37,693 nucleotides of DNA from Prevotellaceae bacterium UBA4336 (GCA_002394305.1 DGTM01000022.1:1-37693), one strand, 5' to 3'; shown: positions 1 to 8,158, counted from the stretch's first letter. The notes: generated by a model from the sequence alone, not told the origin. A program made the numbers and translations.

Positions 1-305
1 AGGCCGACACGACGGAGGTGGAGACGCAGCGTTTCTACTACGAGGTAATGGACGGCGACACCACCTTCTGCTTCGAGAACATCCGTCTGGACAGCATCCT
101 CGCCGTCGTCGGCAGGCACTACAACCGTCAGGTCGTCTTCCACGACAAGCAGCCACAGCAGCTCCGCCTCTACATCACCTGCCACACCACGCAGACGCTC
201 GCCGAGTTCGTGGAGACGCTGAACATGTTCGATGGCTTCCGACTCATTCAGGACTTCGACACTCTGCACGTCGAATCGGACGAAAGGAAGGAGGGCGGCA
301 GATGA
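1..305 (+). CDS. FecR-family anti-sigma factor, C-terminal part (5' end outside window)
   Basis: The frame is open from the left edge (first full codon at base 3) to the TGA at 303-305, so only about the last 100 residues are present. They match the C-terminal domain of Bacteroidetes FecR proteins (DUF4974 type): F-x-F-E-N-I-x-L-D-S-I-L, then GRHYN, then LRLYIT, then a leucine-rich last helix and strand. FecR proteins are inner-membrane anti-sigma factors; their periplasmic part senses a TonB-dependent receptor and releases an ECF sigma factor. The stop overlaps the ATG of the next gene (ATGA, 302-305), so the two are translationally coupled, which fits a FecR-receptor signalling pair. An ECF sigma gene is expected just upstream, outside the window. 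The internal GTG at 18 is unlikely to be the real start because homology-like sequence continues through it. Confidence 0.85.
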   Translation, partial: ADTTEVETQRFYYEVMDGDTTFCFENIRLDSILAVVGRHYNRQVVFHDKQPQQLRLYITCHTTQTLAEFVETLNMFDGFRLIQDFDTLHVESDERKEGGR

Positions 306-3300
306 AACGACTCGCTCTATACATTATTATATATGTAGTCTCTGGCCTCGGCGCTGTGGCCCGCGACCTCCACTTTCGCGGCGAATCGCTCGCCACGGCA
401 CTTGCCGCCCTGCGCGACATCAAGTCGGACTACACCATCAACTTCATTGCCAACGACCTCGACCAGTTTCCCGTCCATGCCGACCTCACGGGCCTTTCCA
501 TGACGGAGGCCGTCAAACGCCTCTGCAAGGGACTCCCCGTAAAGGCTAAGATAAGGGACAAACAGATCTTCATCCAGTACGACCGCAGCTACAAGCCACG
601 CACCATCCGACTCTCCGGCATGGTCTTCGATGCCCGGACGCGCCAGTACCTGATGGACGCGAAAGTGGAACTCCTGGCCGAGGACAGCACGCTCATCGAC
701 TCGGTGCGTGCCAGGCAGTCCGCCTTCTACTACGACGATAGCGGCCGGCAAGTGGACTACGACATACCGCGCTACAACATAGAGGTGCCCGCTCTGCCCC
801 GCCACTACATCTTCCGCATTTCGATGGACGACTATCGGACGACCTGCTTTAGCTATGAGGTGGACCGTGTGGGCCGACGGGAAACATCGCGCAACGTCTC
901 GCCCTTCTATCTGCACAAGGTTTCGAAGACCCTGCAGGAGGTGACCGTCAAGGCATCTCGCGTCCGGTTCTACTTCAGGGGCGACACCATCGTGTACGAT
1001 GCCAGCCAATTCCAACTGGCAGAAGGCTCGATGCTCGACGCCTTGCTCCGTCAGTTGCCGGGCGTCGAGCTCAAGAGCGACGGGCGCATCTACCACAACG
1101 GCAAGTTCGTGGACGACCTCTTGCTGAACGGCAAGGACCTCTTCAAAGGCAGTCGGAAGCTCATGCTCGAGAACCTGCCGGCCTACACGGTGAAGGATGT
1201 GGCCGTCTATGACAAGCAGACCGAGGAGAATGAATGGCTCGGACGGACCGACGAGAGCACGCAGCACCACGTCATCGACGTGCGGCTGAAGCGCGAATAT
1301 ATGGTGGGCTGGATAGCAAACATCGAGGCCGGAGCGGGACTTCGGCAGGACGAGACGCCCTACCTGGCACGCCTCTTTGCCATGCGGAGCGATGAGCGTT
1401 CGAACATACGCCTTTATGCCAAGGCCAACAACCTGAACGACGAAGGCTCGGGCGACATGGTCTGGGGCGACGGATGGCGGCCCGACAGGTCCGGCAAGCT
1501 GAGCCGCAACGAGATGGCCCGCGTGGATGTCAACTTGATGTCCGACGACAAGAAGCGCGATTACTTTGTCTATGTCGAGGCGCATCACGCGAAGGAATGG
1601 CAGGACACGCGCACCACGACGCAAACCTTCCTGCCCGACGGCGACACATACGACTATGGCTTCGCGGGCATGAAGAACGAAGCGTGGGACGTTTCGCTGT
1701 GGAACCGCTTCATCCATAACGGCAAGCAACTACGGACTTACGCAACGGCAGATGCAAAATACCGCTACTTCCGCAACGCTTCCGGCAGCACGTCGGCCCT
1801 CTTCTCTGCGCCCGTCGAGGTCAGCCATCAATTGCTCGACGACCTCTTCTCCCCGACATCTTCACGCCCCAACCTGCGCGACACGCTCATCAACCGACAG
1901 CTGCGCGAGAGCAAAGGCACGGGGCACGACATCGAGACAACTGCCTATCTGTACGAGACACTGAAGATAAAAGGCTCGGGCGACTATATGAACTTCGGCA
2001 TAAACGGCAGCTACAAAGAGAACAAAAGGCAGGAGTTCAGCCGACAGCAGACCCTCTCTAACTCCCCCTTAAAGGGGGAGAACTCCCTCCCTTTAAGGGA
2101 GGGCTGGGGAGGGTCTGCTGGTCCTTTGTTCCGCCACCAGTTCGTTGACACCCCGCCTCGCAGCAAGTTCAAACTTAATTCCTTCGTCCAATATACGTTT
2201 ATGCTTGGCGAACACTACCGACAATTGGTGTTGGGCTATCGGTTCTCCCACAGCAATCAGCGCGAGCAGGAGAGCATCTATCGCCTGGACCAACTCCCCT
2301 CTCTCTCGGGAGAGGGGATGGGGGAGAGGCTTTCCTTCTCCAAACCCATCGACTTGCTGCCGAGCGTGACCGAATACAGGCAGGTCTTCGACCGCGCGAA
2401 CAGTCATTTGGCGCATTACATCGACAACACAAACGCCTTTTGGGCCGACTTCAAATACGGCTTGGGGCAGAAGGAATGGGGTCAGTTCTACCTTGATTTC
2501 AGGATTGATGCCACGCTGAATGCGCAGCGCCACGACTATGAGCGAGGCACCATCGACACCATTCTCCACCGCTTCAGCCCGACGTTCGAGTTCAAGACAA
2601 AGCCCTGGTTGAGGACCAAGGACGGCCATCATGCCGGACTGGAAGTGCGAGTCAGGAACGAGGCGCCCGAGCTTCTGAACGAGGTAGGCATCGTCGACGA
2701 CACGGACCCCATGAATATCCGCATCGGCAACCCTGACCTTCGCTACGCCATCCGCACCGATGCCGTCCTGGACGGCAACCTGTATTCGATGAACAAGCGC
2801 ATGCACAACCGCGTTGACCTCAGCTATGGCTTCACCCACAACGCGATAAGTATAGGCCAGATCTACGACCGCTCCACCGGCCGCCGCACGTTCATTCCCA
2901 CGAATGTCAACGGCAACTGGGATGCCTCGGCCAAGCATACCATCAACTACAGCTTTGGCGACGGCAAGAAGCACAGCGCCAGCATGGTCACGCAGTTCAG
3001 CTACAGGAACAGCGTGGATATGAACCAAGAGGCAGCCTCCCCCGTCCCCTCCGAAGGAGGGGTGAATGGCGGCGAGGCAGCAGGCTGGTCTCCCTCTCCT
3101 TTGGAGAGGGTTGGGGAGAGGCTTGTCGTGCGCTCCGCCACCATTTCCTTCTCGCCAAAACTGAGTCTTTCGCTGGGCAAGCACACCCTCGGCTTCTCGT
3201 CGGACGTGGCATGGAACCGCTATACGAGCGACCGCTCGACGTTCCAGAACATCTCGGCCTGGCAGTACCGCATCGGCGCGGACGCCATCGTCCACCTGCC

Positions 3301-3589
3301 CTGGAAGTTCGACCTCACCACCGACCTCACGCTCTACGGGCGCACGGGCTATACCGACGCCTCGCTCAACACAGCCGATGTCGTCTGGAACGCCCGTCTG
3401 AGCCGTGCCCTCTTCAAGGGCAACTGGATTGTCATGCTCGATGGCTTCGACATTCTCGGCCAGCTCTCCAACGTGACGCGCACCATCAATGCCCAGGGCC
3501 GCACGGAGACCTACACGGGTGTCCTGCCGCGCTACGGCCTCCTGCACCTCGTCTATAAGTTCCAGAAGAAGCCTCGAAAGCAGGAATAG
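302..3589 (+). CDS. TonB-dependent outer-membrane receptor with STN signalling domain
   Basis: 1095 residues. A hydrophobic signal peptide (about 1-21) is followed by an STN (secretin/TonB N-terminal) domain at about 22-98, the part that talks to FecR in transducing receptors. A carboxypeptidase-regulatory-like strand domain starts near 97. A plug-like region at about 220-315 contains GDTIVYDASQF, RQLPGVELKSDGRIY and LLLNGKDLF, typical of large Bacteroidetes receptors with no SusD partner. The rest is an outer-membrane beta-barrel ending in hydrophobic aromatic strands. It starts inside the stop codon of the upstream FecR gene, so it is co-expressed with it. Ligand unknown. Odd: three Pro/Gly/Glu-rich stretches (residues about 582-607, 664-677 and 911-941) are encoded by palindromic repeat DNA inserted in frame, probably in surface loops. 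No TonB box was identified with confidence. Confidence 0.88.
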   Translation: MKRLALYIIIYVVSGLGAVARDLHFRGESLATALAALRDIKSDYTINFIANDLDQFPVHADLTGLSMTEAVKRLCKGLPVKAKIRDKQIFIQYDRSYKPRTIRLSGMVFDARTRQYLMDAKVELLAEDSTLIDSVRARQSAFYYDDSGRQVDYDIPRYNIEVPALPRHYIFRISMDDYRTTCFSYEVDRVGRRETSRNVSPFYLHKVSKTLQEVTVKASRVRFYFRGDTIVYDASQFQLAEGSMLDALLRQLPGVELKSDGRIYHNGKFVDDLLLNGKDLFKGSRKLMLENLPAYTVKDVAVYDKQTEENEWLGRTDESTQHHVIDVRLKREYMVGWIANIEAGAGLRQDETPYLARLFAMRSDERSNIRLYAKANNLNDEGSGDMVWGDGWRPDRSGKLSRNEMARVDVNLMSDDKKRDYFVYVEAHHAKEWQDTRTTTQTFLPDGDTYDYGFAGMKNEAWDVSLWNRFIHNGKQLRTYATADAKYRYFRNASGSTSALFSAPVEVSHQLLDDLFSPTSSRPNLRDTLINRQLRESKGTGHDIETTAYLYETLKIKGSGDYMNFGINGSYKENKRQEFSRQQTLSNSPLKGENSLPLREGWGGSAGPLFRHQFVDTPPRSKFKLNSFVQYTFMLGEHYRQLVLGYRFSHSNQREQESIYRLDQLPSLSGEGMGERLSFSKPIDLLPSVTEYRQVFDRANSHLAHYIDNTNAFWADFKYGLGQKEWGQFYLDFRIDATLNAQRHDYERGTIDTILHRFSPTFEFKTKPWLRTKDGHHAGLEVRVRNEAPELLNEVGIVDDTDPMNIRIGNPDLRYAIRTDAVLDGNLYSMNKRMHNRVDLSYGFTHNAISIGQIYDRSTGRRTFIPTNVNGNWDASAKHTINYSFGDGKKHSASMVTQFSYRNSVDMNQEAASPVPSEGGVNGGEAAGWSPSPLERVGERLVVRSATISFSPKLSLSLGKHTLGFSSDVAWNRYTSDRSTFQNISAWQYRIGADAIVHLPWKFDLTTDLTLYGRTGYTDASLNTADVVWNARLSRALFKGNWIVMLDGFDILGQLSNVTRTINAQGRTETYTGVLPRYGLLHLVYKFQKKPRKQE
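2045..2120. repeat. In-frame palindromic repeat element, copy 1
   Basis: The ends are a perfect 12-bp inverted repeat (CAGCAGACCCTC at 2045-2056, complement at 2109-2120). Inside lie two further perfect 9-bp hairpins with 1-nt centres (2062-2080 and 2085-2103). The whole element is read through in frame as a Ser/Pro/Leu/Gly-rich peptide (NSPLKGE, then LPLREGWGG) unlike the surrounding barrel. It resembles copies 2 and 3 in its CTCCCTC...GGGAGGG core and TGGGGAG tail. Such elements are usually intergenic; inside a gene they recall Rickettsia palindromic elements (comparison by analogy only). Confidence 0.8.
2291..2330. repeat. In-frame palindromic repeat element, copy 2
   Basis: A hairpin with arms CCCCTCTC (2296-2303) and GAGAGGGG (2310-2317) is followed by the tail ATGGGGGAGAGGC. 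The tail shares GGGGAGAGGCTT with copy 3. Translated in frame as LPSLSGEGMGERL, a low-complexity Gly/Glu insertion within the receptor barrel. Confidence 0.75.
3034..3122. repeat. In-frame palindromic repeat element, copy 3 (two hairpins)
   Basis: Two adjacent hairpins: CCCCTCC / GGAGGGG (3046-3062, loop GAA) and CCCTCTCC / GGAGAGGG (3092-3110, loop TTT), the latter followed by TTGGGGAGAGGCTT as in copy 2. Read in frame as ASPVPSEGGVNGGEA and SPSPLERVGER. About 30 extra residues relative to the surrounding barrel rhythm. Confidence 0.75.
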
Positions 3590-3597
3590 ACAGTGTG

Positions 3598-3618
3598 GCG
3601 AGCAATTCCATTGCTCGC
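3598..3618. other. Perfect 9-bp inverted repeat after the receptor gene
   Basis: GCGAGCAAT and ATTGCTCGC are separated by TCC, nine bases past the receptor stop. There is no T-run, so it is a hairpin of unknown role (mRNA 3' protection or a repeat remnant) rather than an intrinsic terminator. Confidence 0.5.
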
Positions 3619-3662
3619 AATAAGCAGCTTCATCGCCCGTTGTCCAGGCGTTTATGACACAA

Positions 3663-3690
3663 AAAAAGCCCGAAGTGACTCGGGCTTTTT
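3663..3690. terminator. Bidirectional intrinsic terminator between convergent genes
   Basis: Stem AAAAAGCCCGA / TCGGGCTTTTT with a 6-nt loop (AGTGAC). The A-run on one side and T-run on the other make it work in both directions: for the receptor gene on the plus strand and for rny on the minus strand, whose stop is at 3713. Confidence 0.9.
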
Positions 3691-3712
3691 GCTATAGGAA
3701 GGCGCCTTGATG

Positions 3713-5281
3713 CTATTTTGCGTAGGCGATGGAACGTGTTTCGCGAATGACTGTAATCTTCACCTGGCCGGGATACGTCATCTCGTTCTGTATCTTTGTG
3801 GCGATGTCGGTGCTGAGCTGTTCGGTCTGCTTGTCGTCAATCTTGTCGGCGCCGACAATGACGCGCAGCTCGCGGCCAGCCTGTATGGCGTAGGTCTTCA
3901 CGACGCCCGGGTGGCTCATGGCTATGTTTTCCAGGTCCTTCAAGCGCTTGATGTAGGCCTCCACAATCTCGCGGCGTGCACCGGGGCGTGCGCCGCTGAT
4001 GGCATCGCAGACCTGTACGATGGGTGCAAGCAGGGTGGTCATCTCCATTTCGTCGTGGTGAGCACCGATGGCATTGCAGATGTCGGGCTTCTCCTTGTAC
4101 TTCTCGGCGAGCTTGGCGCCGTAGAGTGCGTGCGGCAGCTCCGGTTCCTCGTCGGGCACTTTGCCGATGTCGTGGAGCAGTCCGGCACGCTTTGCCTTCT
4201 TGGGGTTGAGGCCGAGCTCGGATGCCATGACTGCGCAGAGGTTGGCCGTCTCGCGGGCATGCTGCAGGAGATTCTGTCCGTAGCTGCTGCGATACTTCAT
4301 CTTGCCGATGATGCGGATGAGCTCCGGGTGCAGGCCGTGTACGCCGAGGTCGATGGTGGTGCGTTTGCCTACCTCGAGGATTTCCTCGTCAATCTGCTTC
4401 TTCACCTTTGCCACGACTTCCTCGATGCGTGCCGGGTGGATGCGTCCGTCGCTGACGAGCTGGTGCAGGGCCAGTCGGCATATCTCGCGGCGAACGGGGT
4501 CGAAAGCGCTGATGACGATGGCTTCGGGTGTGTCGTCCACGACAATCTCGGTGCCGGTGGCTGCCTCGAGTGCGCGGATGTTGCGTCCCTCGCGGCCGAT
4601 GATGCGGCCTTTCACCTCGTCGTTGTCGATGTGGAAGACGGTGACGGAGTTCTCGACGGCCGTCTCCGTAGCGACGCGCTGGATGGTCTGGATGATGATG
4701 CGCTTGGCTTCCTTGGTGGCTGTCATGCGGGCATCGTCCATGATTTCGTTGATGTAGGCTGCGGCGTTGGTCTTAGCCTCGTCCTTGAGTGTCTCGATGA
4801 GTCGTTCGCGTGCCTCCTCGACGCTGAGTCCGGAGATTTCCTCCAGCTTCGTGCGTTCCTGGTTGATGAGGTCGGAGAAACGTGCGCCGAGTTCCTCTTC
4901 CTTCTTTTCGAGCATGGCCTGCTGCGTCTCCATGCGTTGGCGCTGGGCGTCGGCGTCCTGCTTGCGGCGTGTCAGCTCGTCCTGCTTCTGGTTGAGCTGC
5001 ATTTCGCGCTGTTTGATGCGGTTCTCGGCCTGCTGGATTTGCTGGTTGTGCTGTCTGACTTCTTTCTCGAGTTCTGTGCGTTTGCTCAGAAATTTCTCTT
5101 TTACTTCGAGCAGTTTCTTCTGCTTGATTACTTCTGCCTCTTTCTCGGCGTTCTCGCGGGCTTCATCGGCAATGGCTTTCCGCTTGGCGGGCACCACCAC
5201 GAAGTACCAGATGCCCACCAGTACGAAAAAGATGATTATGGCAATAGCAATGGGCAGGGCTGCTATGATACCTGTTGGCAT
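3713..5281 (-). CDS. rny: Ribonuclease Y
   Basis: 522 residues, the usual length for RNase Y. One N-terminal membrane helix (about 5-30) anchors it to the inner membrane. A long charged Lys/Glu/Gln coiled coil follows (about 33-200), then a KH RNA-binding domain with GRIIGREGRN at 225-234, then an HD phosphohydrolase domain with an early histidine (QHARE, H341) and the signature HDIGK (H370, D371). RNase Y is a metal-dependent endoribonuclease that starts mRNA decay. It is the last gene of a three-gene minus-strand unit behind the coiled-coil gene and zapA; 49 bases separate it from the zapA stop. A bidirectional terminator follows its stop. No key residue appears to be missing. Confidence 0.97.
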   Translation of the reverse strand: MPTGIIAALPIAIAIIIFFVLVGIWYFVVVPAKRKAIADEARENAEKEAEVIKQKKLLEVKEKFLSKRTELEKEVRQHNQQIQQAENRIKQREMQLNQKQDELTRRKQDADAQRQRMETQQAMLEKKEEELGARFSDLINQERTKLEEISGLSVEEARERLIETLKDEAKTNAAAYINEIMDDARMTATKEAKRIIIQTIQRVATETAVENSVTVFHIDNDEVKGRIIGREGRNIRALEAATGTEIVVDDTPEAIVISAFDPVRREICRLALHQLVSDGRIHPARIEEVVAKVKKQIDEEILEVGKRTTIDLGVHGLHPELIRIIGKMKYRSSYGQNLLQHARETANLCAVMASELGLNPKKAKRAGLLHDIGKVPDEEPELPHALYGAKLAEKYKEKPDICNAIGAHHDEMEMTTLLAPIVQVCDAISGARPGARREIVEAYIKRLKDLENIAMSHPGVVKTYAIQAGRELRVIVGADKIDDKQTEQLSTDIATKIQNEMTYPGQVKITVIRETRSIAYAK

Positions 5282-5330
5282 AGATTTGATGTTTGATAAA
5301 TGTTTATACTCGGGTCACTCTCTTTGTTCC

Positions 5331-5624
5331 TTAGATGTTTTTGCCAAGTGCGGCCTCGACTTCGTTGAGCAGCGGTCGGAGCAGTTGCATCACAGGCTCT
5401 GCGTTGACTTCTGTCTCCTGCCGTTTGCACTGCAGGGCGATGTCGAAGATGGTCATCACCAAATACATCTCTGAGCTTTGTCCCGGGTAACTGCTTGTAT
5501 AGAAACCAAATCTCTCCTTGATGAGCTTTTCGGCCTGACGATAGAAGATTTCTTCGTCACGCCTGATGGTCATGGGCAATGTCCACGAGCCAAACCGGAG
5601 AGTTATAGAGAGGGTATCGTCCAT
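5331..5624 (-). CDS. zapA: Cell division protein ZapA-like
   Basis: 97 residues. The N-terminal strand pair (ITLRFG, then LPMTIRRDEE) and the following helical part (FYRQAEKLIKERF, then a MYLVMTIFDIALQ helix and a C-terminal leucine-rich helix) fit the ZapA family, which binds FtsZ and bundles its filaments at the division site. Bacteroidales commonly place a zapA-like gene directly before rny, as here, after a small coiled-coil protein. The match is to fold pattern and context rather than to a strong motif, so the name is likely but not certain. Confidence 0.8.
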   Translation of the reverse strand: MDDTLSITLRFGSWTLPMTIRRDEEIFYRQAEKLIKERFGFYTSSYPGQSSEMYLVMTIFDIALQCKRQETEVNAEPVMQLLRPLLNEVEAALGKNI

Positions 5625-5642
5625 TTATGTCTGAGTCTTATT

Positions 5643-5698
5643 CTTTAATCCCTGTTCCCTAATCTTTATTCCCTAATCTCTAATCCCTAATCTTTCCT
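5643..5698. repeat. Degenerate 7-bp tandem array in the zapA leader
   Basis: Eight consecutive heptamers of consensus CCCTAAT (plus strand; ATTAGGG in the direction of transcription): CTTTAAT, CCCTGTT, CCCTAAT, CTTTATT, CCCTAAT, CTCTAAT, CCCTAAT, CTTTCCT. The array fills most of the gap between zapA and the upstream coiled-coil gene and its last unit overlaps that gene's stop codon (5697-5699). Confidence 0.85.
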
Positions 5699-5996
5699 AC
5701 TGCGTTACCTTGAGCATCGAGATGCAGCGGTCGATGTCGCGCACCATTGTACGGATACGGCCTCGCATGTCTTTGACGTCGTTGTCGGCCATATCGATAT
5801 ATTTTGCCATCTTCAGACGGCTGTATTGCTGTTTGAGCTCTTCGTTCTGTATCTGCAAGTTGAGTATTTCGTCATCTTTTGCGCTCAGTTGTCCCTGCAG
5901 GCGTTCCTGCTCCTTCCGCAGCTTTTCCTGCTGCAGGATGAGCTGCCTGACGCGTGTTTCCAGGCGGGTGACAAGTTCTTTCAGTTCTTGATTCAT
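5697..5996 (-). CDS. Small coiled-coil protein upstream of zapA
   Basis: 99 residues when started at the ATG at 5996 (MNQELKELV). Almost entirely predicted coiled coil (LETRVRQLILQQEKLRKEQ... LQIQNEELKQQ), with a C-terminal helix containing DMRGRIRTMVRDIDRC. The frame is open for 18 more residues upstream, but those codons run through the -7 promoter element at 6020-6027, so the longer start is rejected. It leads the unit with zapA and rny. A ZapB-like division role is conceivable from size, coiled coil and neighbour, but this is inference; no specific family motif was recognised. Confidence 0.8.
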   Translation of the reverse strand: MNQELKELVTRLETRVRQLILQQEKLRKEQERLQGQLSAKDDEILNLQIQNEELKQQYSRLKMAKYIDMADNDVKDMRGRIRTMVRDIDRCISMLKVTQ

Positions 5997-6019
5997 GACA
6001 AAATGACTCAATTTGCGGG

Positions 6020-6051
6020 CAAAGATAATACTTTTTTTTGCGATATGCAAG
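6020..6051 (-). promoter_or_regulatory. Bacteroidetes-type promoter for coiled-coil gene - zapA - rny
   Basis: On the minus strand TATCTTTG (6020-6027) matches the -7 consensus TAnnTTTG. CTTG (6048-6051) lies about 20 bases upstream and fits the -33 TTTG element with one mismatch. Transcription should start close to 6012, a short leader before the ATG at 5996. Confidence 0.75.
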
Positions 6052-6052
6052 T

Positions 6053-6679
6053 TTATTGCTCACTATTTTTCTTTGGTTCCTTCTTTGCGAGCATAACGAT
6101 AGTGTGCACGTACTCTGTCATCCATGCTTCCGAGTAGCCCAGTGTGTTCTGGTACTTGCGGATGCTGACGCAGGTGCGGCGTACGCCTTCGTCCTTCCAG
6201 TCGTTCTTGGTCAGTATCTCGTGTACCTGCTTTGCAACCATCTCGCGCAGAGCGCCGCGCAGGAAGCCCGGCAAGCGCATCTTCCACTGCATGAGGTTGC
6301 CCATGAGCATCATGAGGTCTTGGCTGAAGCCTTGGAACTGTATGAGGTAGGTCTGTGCGTCCTGAACTTTGTGGCAGCGCTTCTTGATGCTGCCGTCAAT
6401 CTCCGAGAAGAACGTGTCGCTGATGCCGTAGATGTCCTGCATGAGTCCACGGCAATGCTTCTTCTCTGCTATGCCAAGCTTGTTGTTGAGCGTGGCTACA
6501 CGGTAGGTCTGCTTGAAGATGCGCAGGTCGGGTAGGGCGGCTAGGTTGCTGATGCCCAGTTGGGATGCCATGGCTGCCTGATAGTAGACGCGGATGAGGA
6601 GCATGAAGTCCTCCATGCCGCCAGCCTTCGCCTGTGCTTCTTCTTTGTTTCGGCCGAATAACTTACTGAATATCGACAT
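6053..6679 (-). CDS. Conserved hypothetical protein
   Basis: 208 residues, soluble, no signal peptide or membrane segment. It begins MSIFSKLFGRNKEEAQ, followed by mostly helical sequence with many Met, Gln and Lys residues and a few cysteines (KKHC, KKRC, RRTC). I do not recognise a named domain; the overall look is that of a Bacteroidales core hypothetical protein. It lies 62 bases after the sugar-transferase gene in the same direction and may be read from that transcript. It ends 56 bases before the next gene, which has its own promoter. Function unknown. Confidence 0.8.
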   Translation of the reverse strand: MSIFSKLFGRNKEEAQAKAGGMEDFMLLIRVYYQAAMASQLGISNLAALPDLRIFKQTYRVATLNNKLGIAEKKHCRGLMQDIYGISDTFFSEIDGSIKKRCHKVQDAQTYLIQFQGFSQDLMMLMGNLMQWKMRLPGFLRGALREMVAKQVHEILTKNDWKDEGVRRTCVSIRKYQNTLGYSEAWMTEYVHTIVMLAKKEPKKNSEQ

Positions 6680-6741
6680 GATGGTATTTTACGATTTAAC
6701 TGTTTACTGTTTGCGATATGAATGTATATAGTGTCTCTACA

Positions 6742-8115
6742 TTATATATAATTAATGGTCTTTGCCTTCGAACGGCTTCGCAGCGTGCCGAGCCTCTTGA
6801 GCATGATGCGCACGTCGAGCCAGAAGCCCCAGTTGCGGCAGTACCAGACGTCGGCCTCGGGACTGCCTTCCGTATTCCCGGGGAACTGGTAGCTTGTGAT
6901 GCCGGCCTTGAGCCGGTAGCCCGAGGCAAGGAGTCGTTGCAGCTCGCGGCGGTAGCTGGCATGGCTCTGCGGCATCATTGCCTGCGAACCGACGATGGAC
7001 ATGCTTCCCCCGAGCACGCAAAGGAATTGCGGCAGCATCTCGAGGCGTGAGCGGCTGAGGAACTTGCCGAAGGGGAAATAGCCAGGGTCGTCGGAGCCGT
7101 CGAGGAAGGAAGGCGCTGCGTTGTAGTGCCGCGTGCGGAAGGTAAGGCTGCGGAACGTCCTGCCGTTCATGCCGCACATGTGGCGGAATGTGAGTATGGG
7201 GCCGTGGCTTTGCCGCTTGATGCAGATGAATGCAACGAGGGCAAAGGGCGGAAAGACGGTGAGCAGGACGAGGAGGCTCAGCACAATGTCCGTTGCGCGT
7301 TTGAGTGTCCTGTTTGCCAGCCTGCGCAGGGGGCGCTTGGCAGGGGACAGCACGCAGATGGTGCCGCGACATTCGCTGCGAACCAACGGACTCAGCGTTT
7401 CTTTCGGCAGGGGCAGCAGGTGCAGCGCGACTCCCTGCTCGCGACAGGTGTGTGCCACCGCCTCCACCTCTGCAGGCGACAGGGCCCACGGGGCGCAGTA
7501 GACGGATGTTGTCTCCCTGTGGGCAGAGAGATGTTCCGCCAGGCGCTGTGCAACGGGGTCAAGTCCGGACAGCGCGTCGCCCACCTCTATGCGGCTCAGC
7601 GTCAGGCCATACGTGTTCTGCTGAAGTGCTCGCTGCTGTGCGGTGTCTTCCCCGCGGCAGATGAGGACGCCATGCTCGCAGTGGGCAGGCTGGGTGCAGT
7701 AGCGGATGAACCAGCTGTTGAGGACGAGCCGTTCCACGCTCAGCGCGATGCAAAAGAATGCGTAGCAGAGGAATTGCAGGGGTGTCCTTTCGGTGAAGAC
7801 CACAAGGCTCAGCAGGCTGAAGGCCAGGGCGGTCTTCATGGCACAGGCCACCACCTCGTCCCGGCGTGCGGTCCGGCTATAGGTGTTGTTGGGGATGAAG
7901 TACGTCGCGATGAGGAGAGCGACGAGTCCCCAGCCCATTTGGACGGCAGTCGGCGACAGGAGATGCGTGCTCGTCGATGGCTTCGTTCCCAGCGTCAGTG
8001 CAGCCGCGTACACGCAGCCTGTCCATATAAGCGTCTCCGTCAGAACGGTCAGGCTGCCTCGAAGCCAGTGCTGCCGCGTTCGCCAGGAATGTATGTTGGT
8101 GCCTTCTGTTTGCAT
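6742..8115 (-). CDS. Polyprenyl-phosphate sugar-1-phosphate transferase-like protein, active site degenerate
   Basis: 457 residues with the layout of WcaJ-type exopolysaccharide initiating transferases: four N-terminal membrane helices (about 20-135), a Rossmann-like middle (about 145-260) and a C-terminal bacterial sugar transferase domain (about 268-445) starting LKRATDIVLS with a membrane helix. The C-terminal WYCRNWGFWLDVRIM block is typical of the family. Active enzymes carry LDELPQ with the catalytic Asp-Glu dyad, then VGPRP; here these read LEMLPQ (358-363) and VGSQA (375-379), and the usual KPGITGW reads KAGITSY. So the fold is kept but the catalytic dyad is not. It is divergent from the Wzc-like kinase gene, suggesting a role in polysaccharide export or its control. 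Confidence 0.82.
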   Translation of the reverse strand: MQTEGTNIHSWRTRQHWLRGSLTVLTETLIWTGCVYAAALTLGTKPSTSTHLLSPTAVQMGWGLVALLIATYFIPNNTYSRTARRDEVVACAMKTALAFSLLSLVVFTERTPLQFLCYAFFCIALSVERLVLNSWFIRYCTQPAHCEHGVLICRGEDTAQQRALQQNTYGLTLSRIEVGDALSGLDPVAQRLAEHLSAHRETTSVYCAPWALSPAEVEAVAHTCREQGVALHLLPLPKETLSPLVRSECRGTICVLSPAKRPLRRLANRTLKRATDIVLSLLVLLTVFPPFALVAFICIKRQSHGPILTFRHMCGMNGRTFRSLTFRTRHYNAAPSFLDGSDDPGYFPFGKFLSRSRLEMLPQFLCVLGGSMSIVGSQAMMPQSHASYRRELQRLLASGYRLKAGITSYQFPGNTEGSPEADVWYCRNWGFWLDVRIMLKRLGTLRSRSKAKTINYI

Positions 8116-8158
8116 TGTTGTTCGTGAGTAATACGGTCAAAGTGCATATACTCGCACG

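Noticed and set aside
3707..5296. 529-codon plus-strand open frame opposite rny
   Set aside because: Mirror of the RNase Y frame; rny has all its motifs on the minus strand.
5997..6050. 18-residue N-terminal extension of the coiled-coil protein
   Set aside because: It would be translated from upstream of the -7 element at 6020-6027, and its sequence is unlike the rest of the protein.
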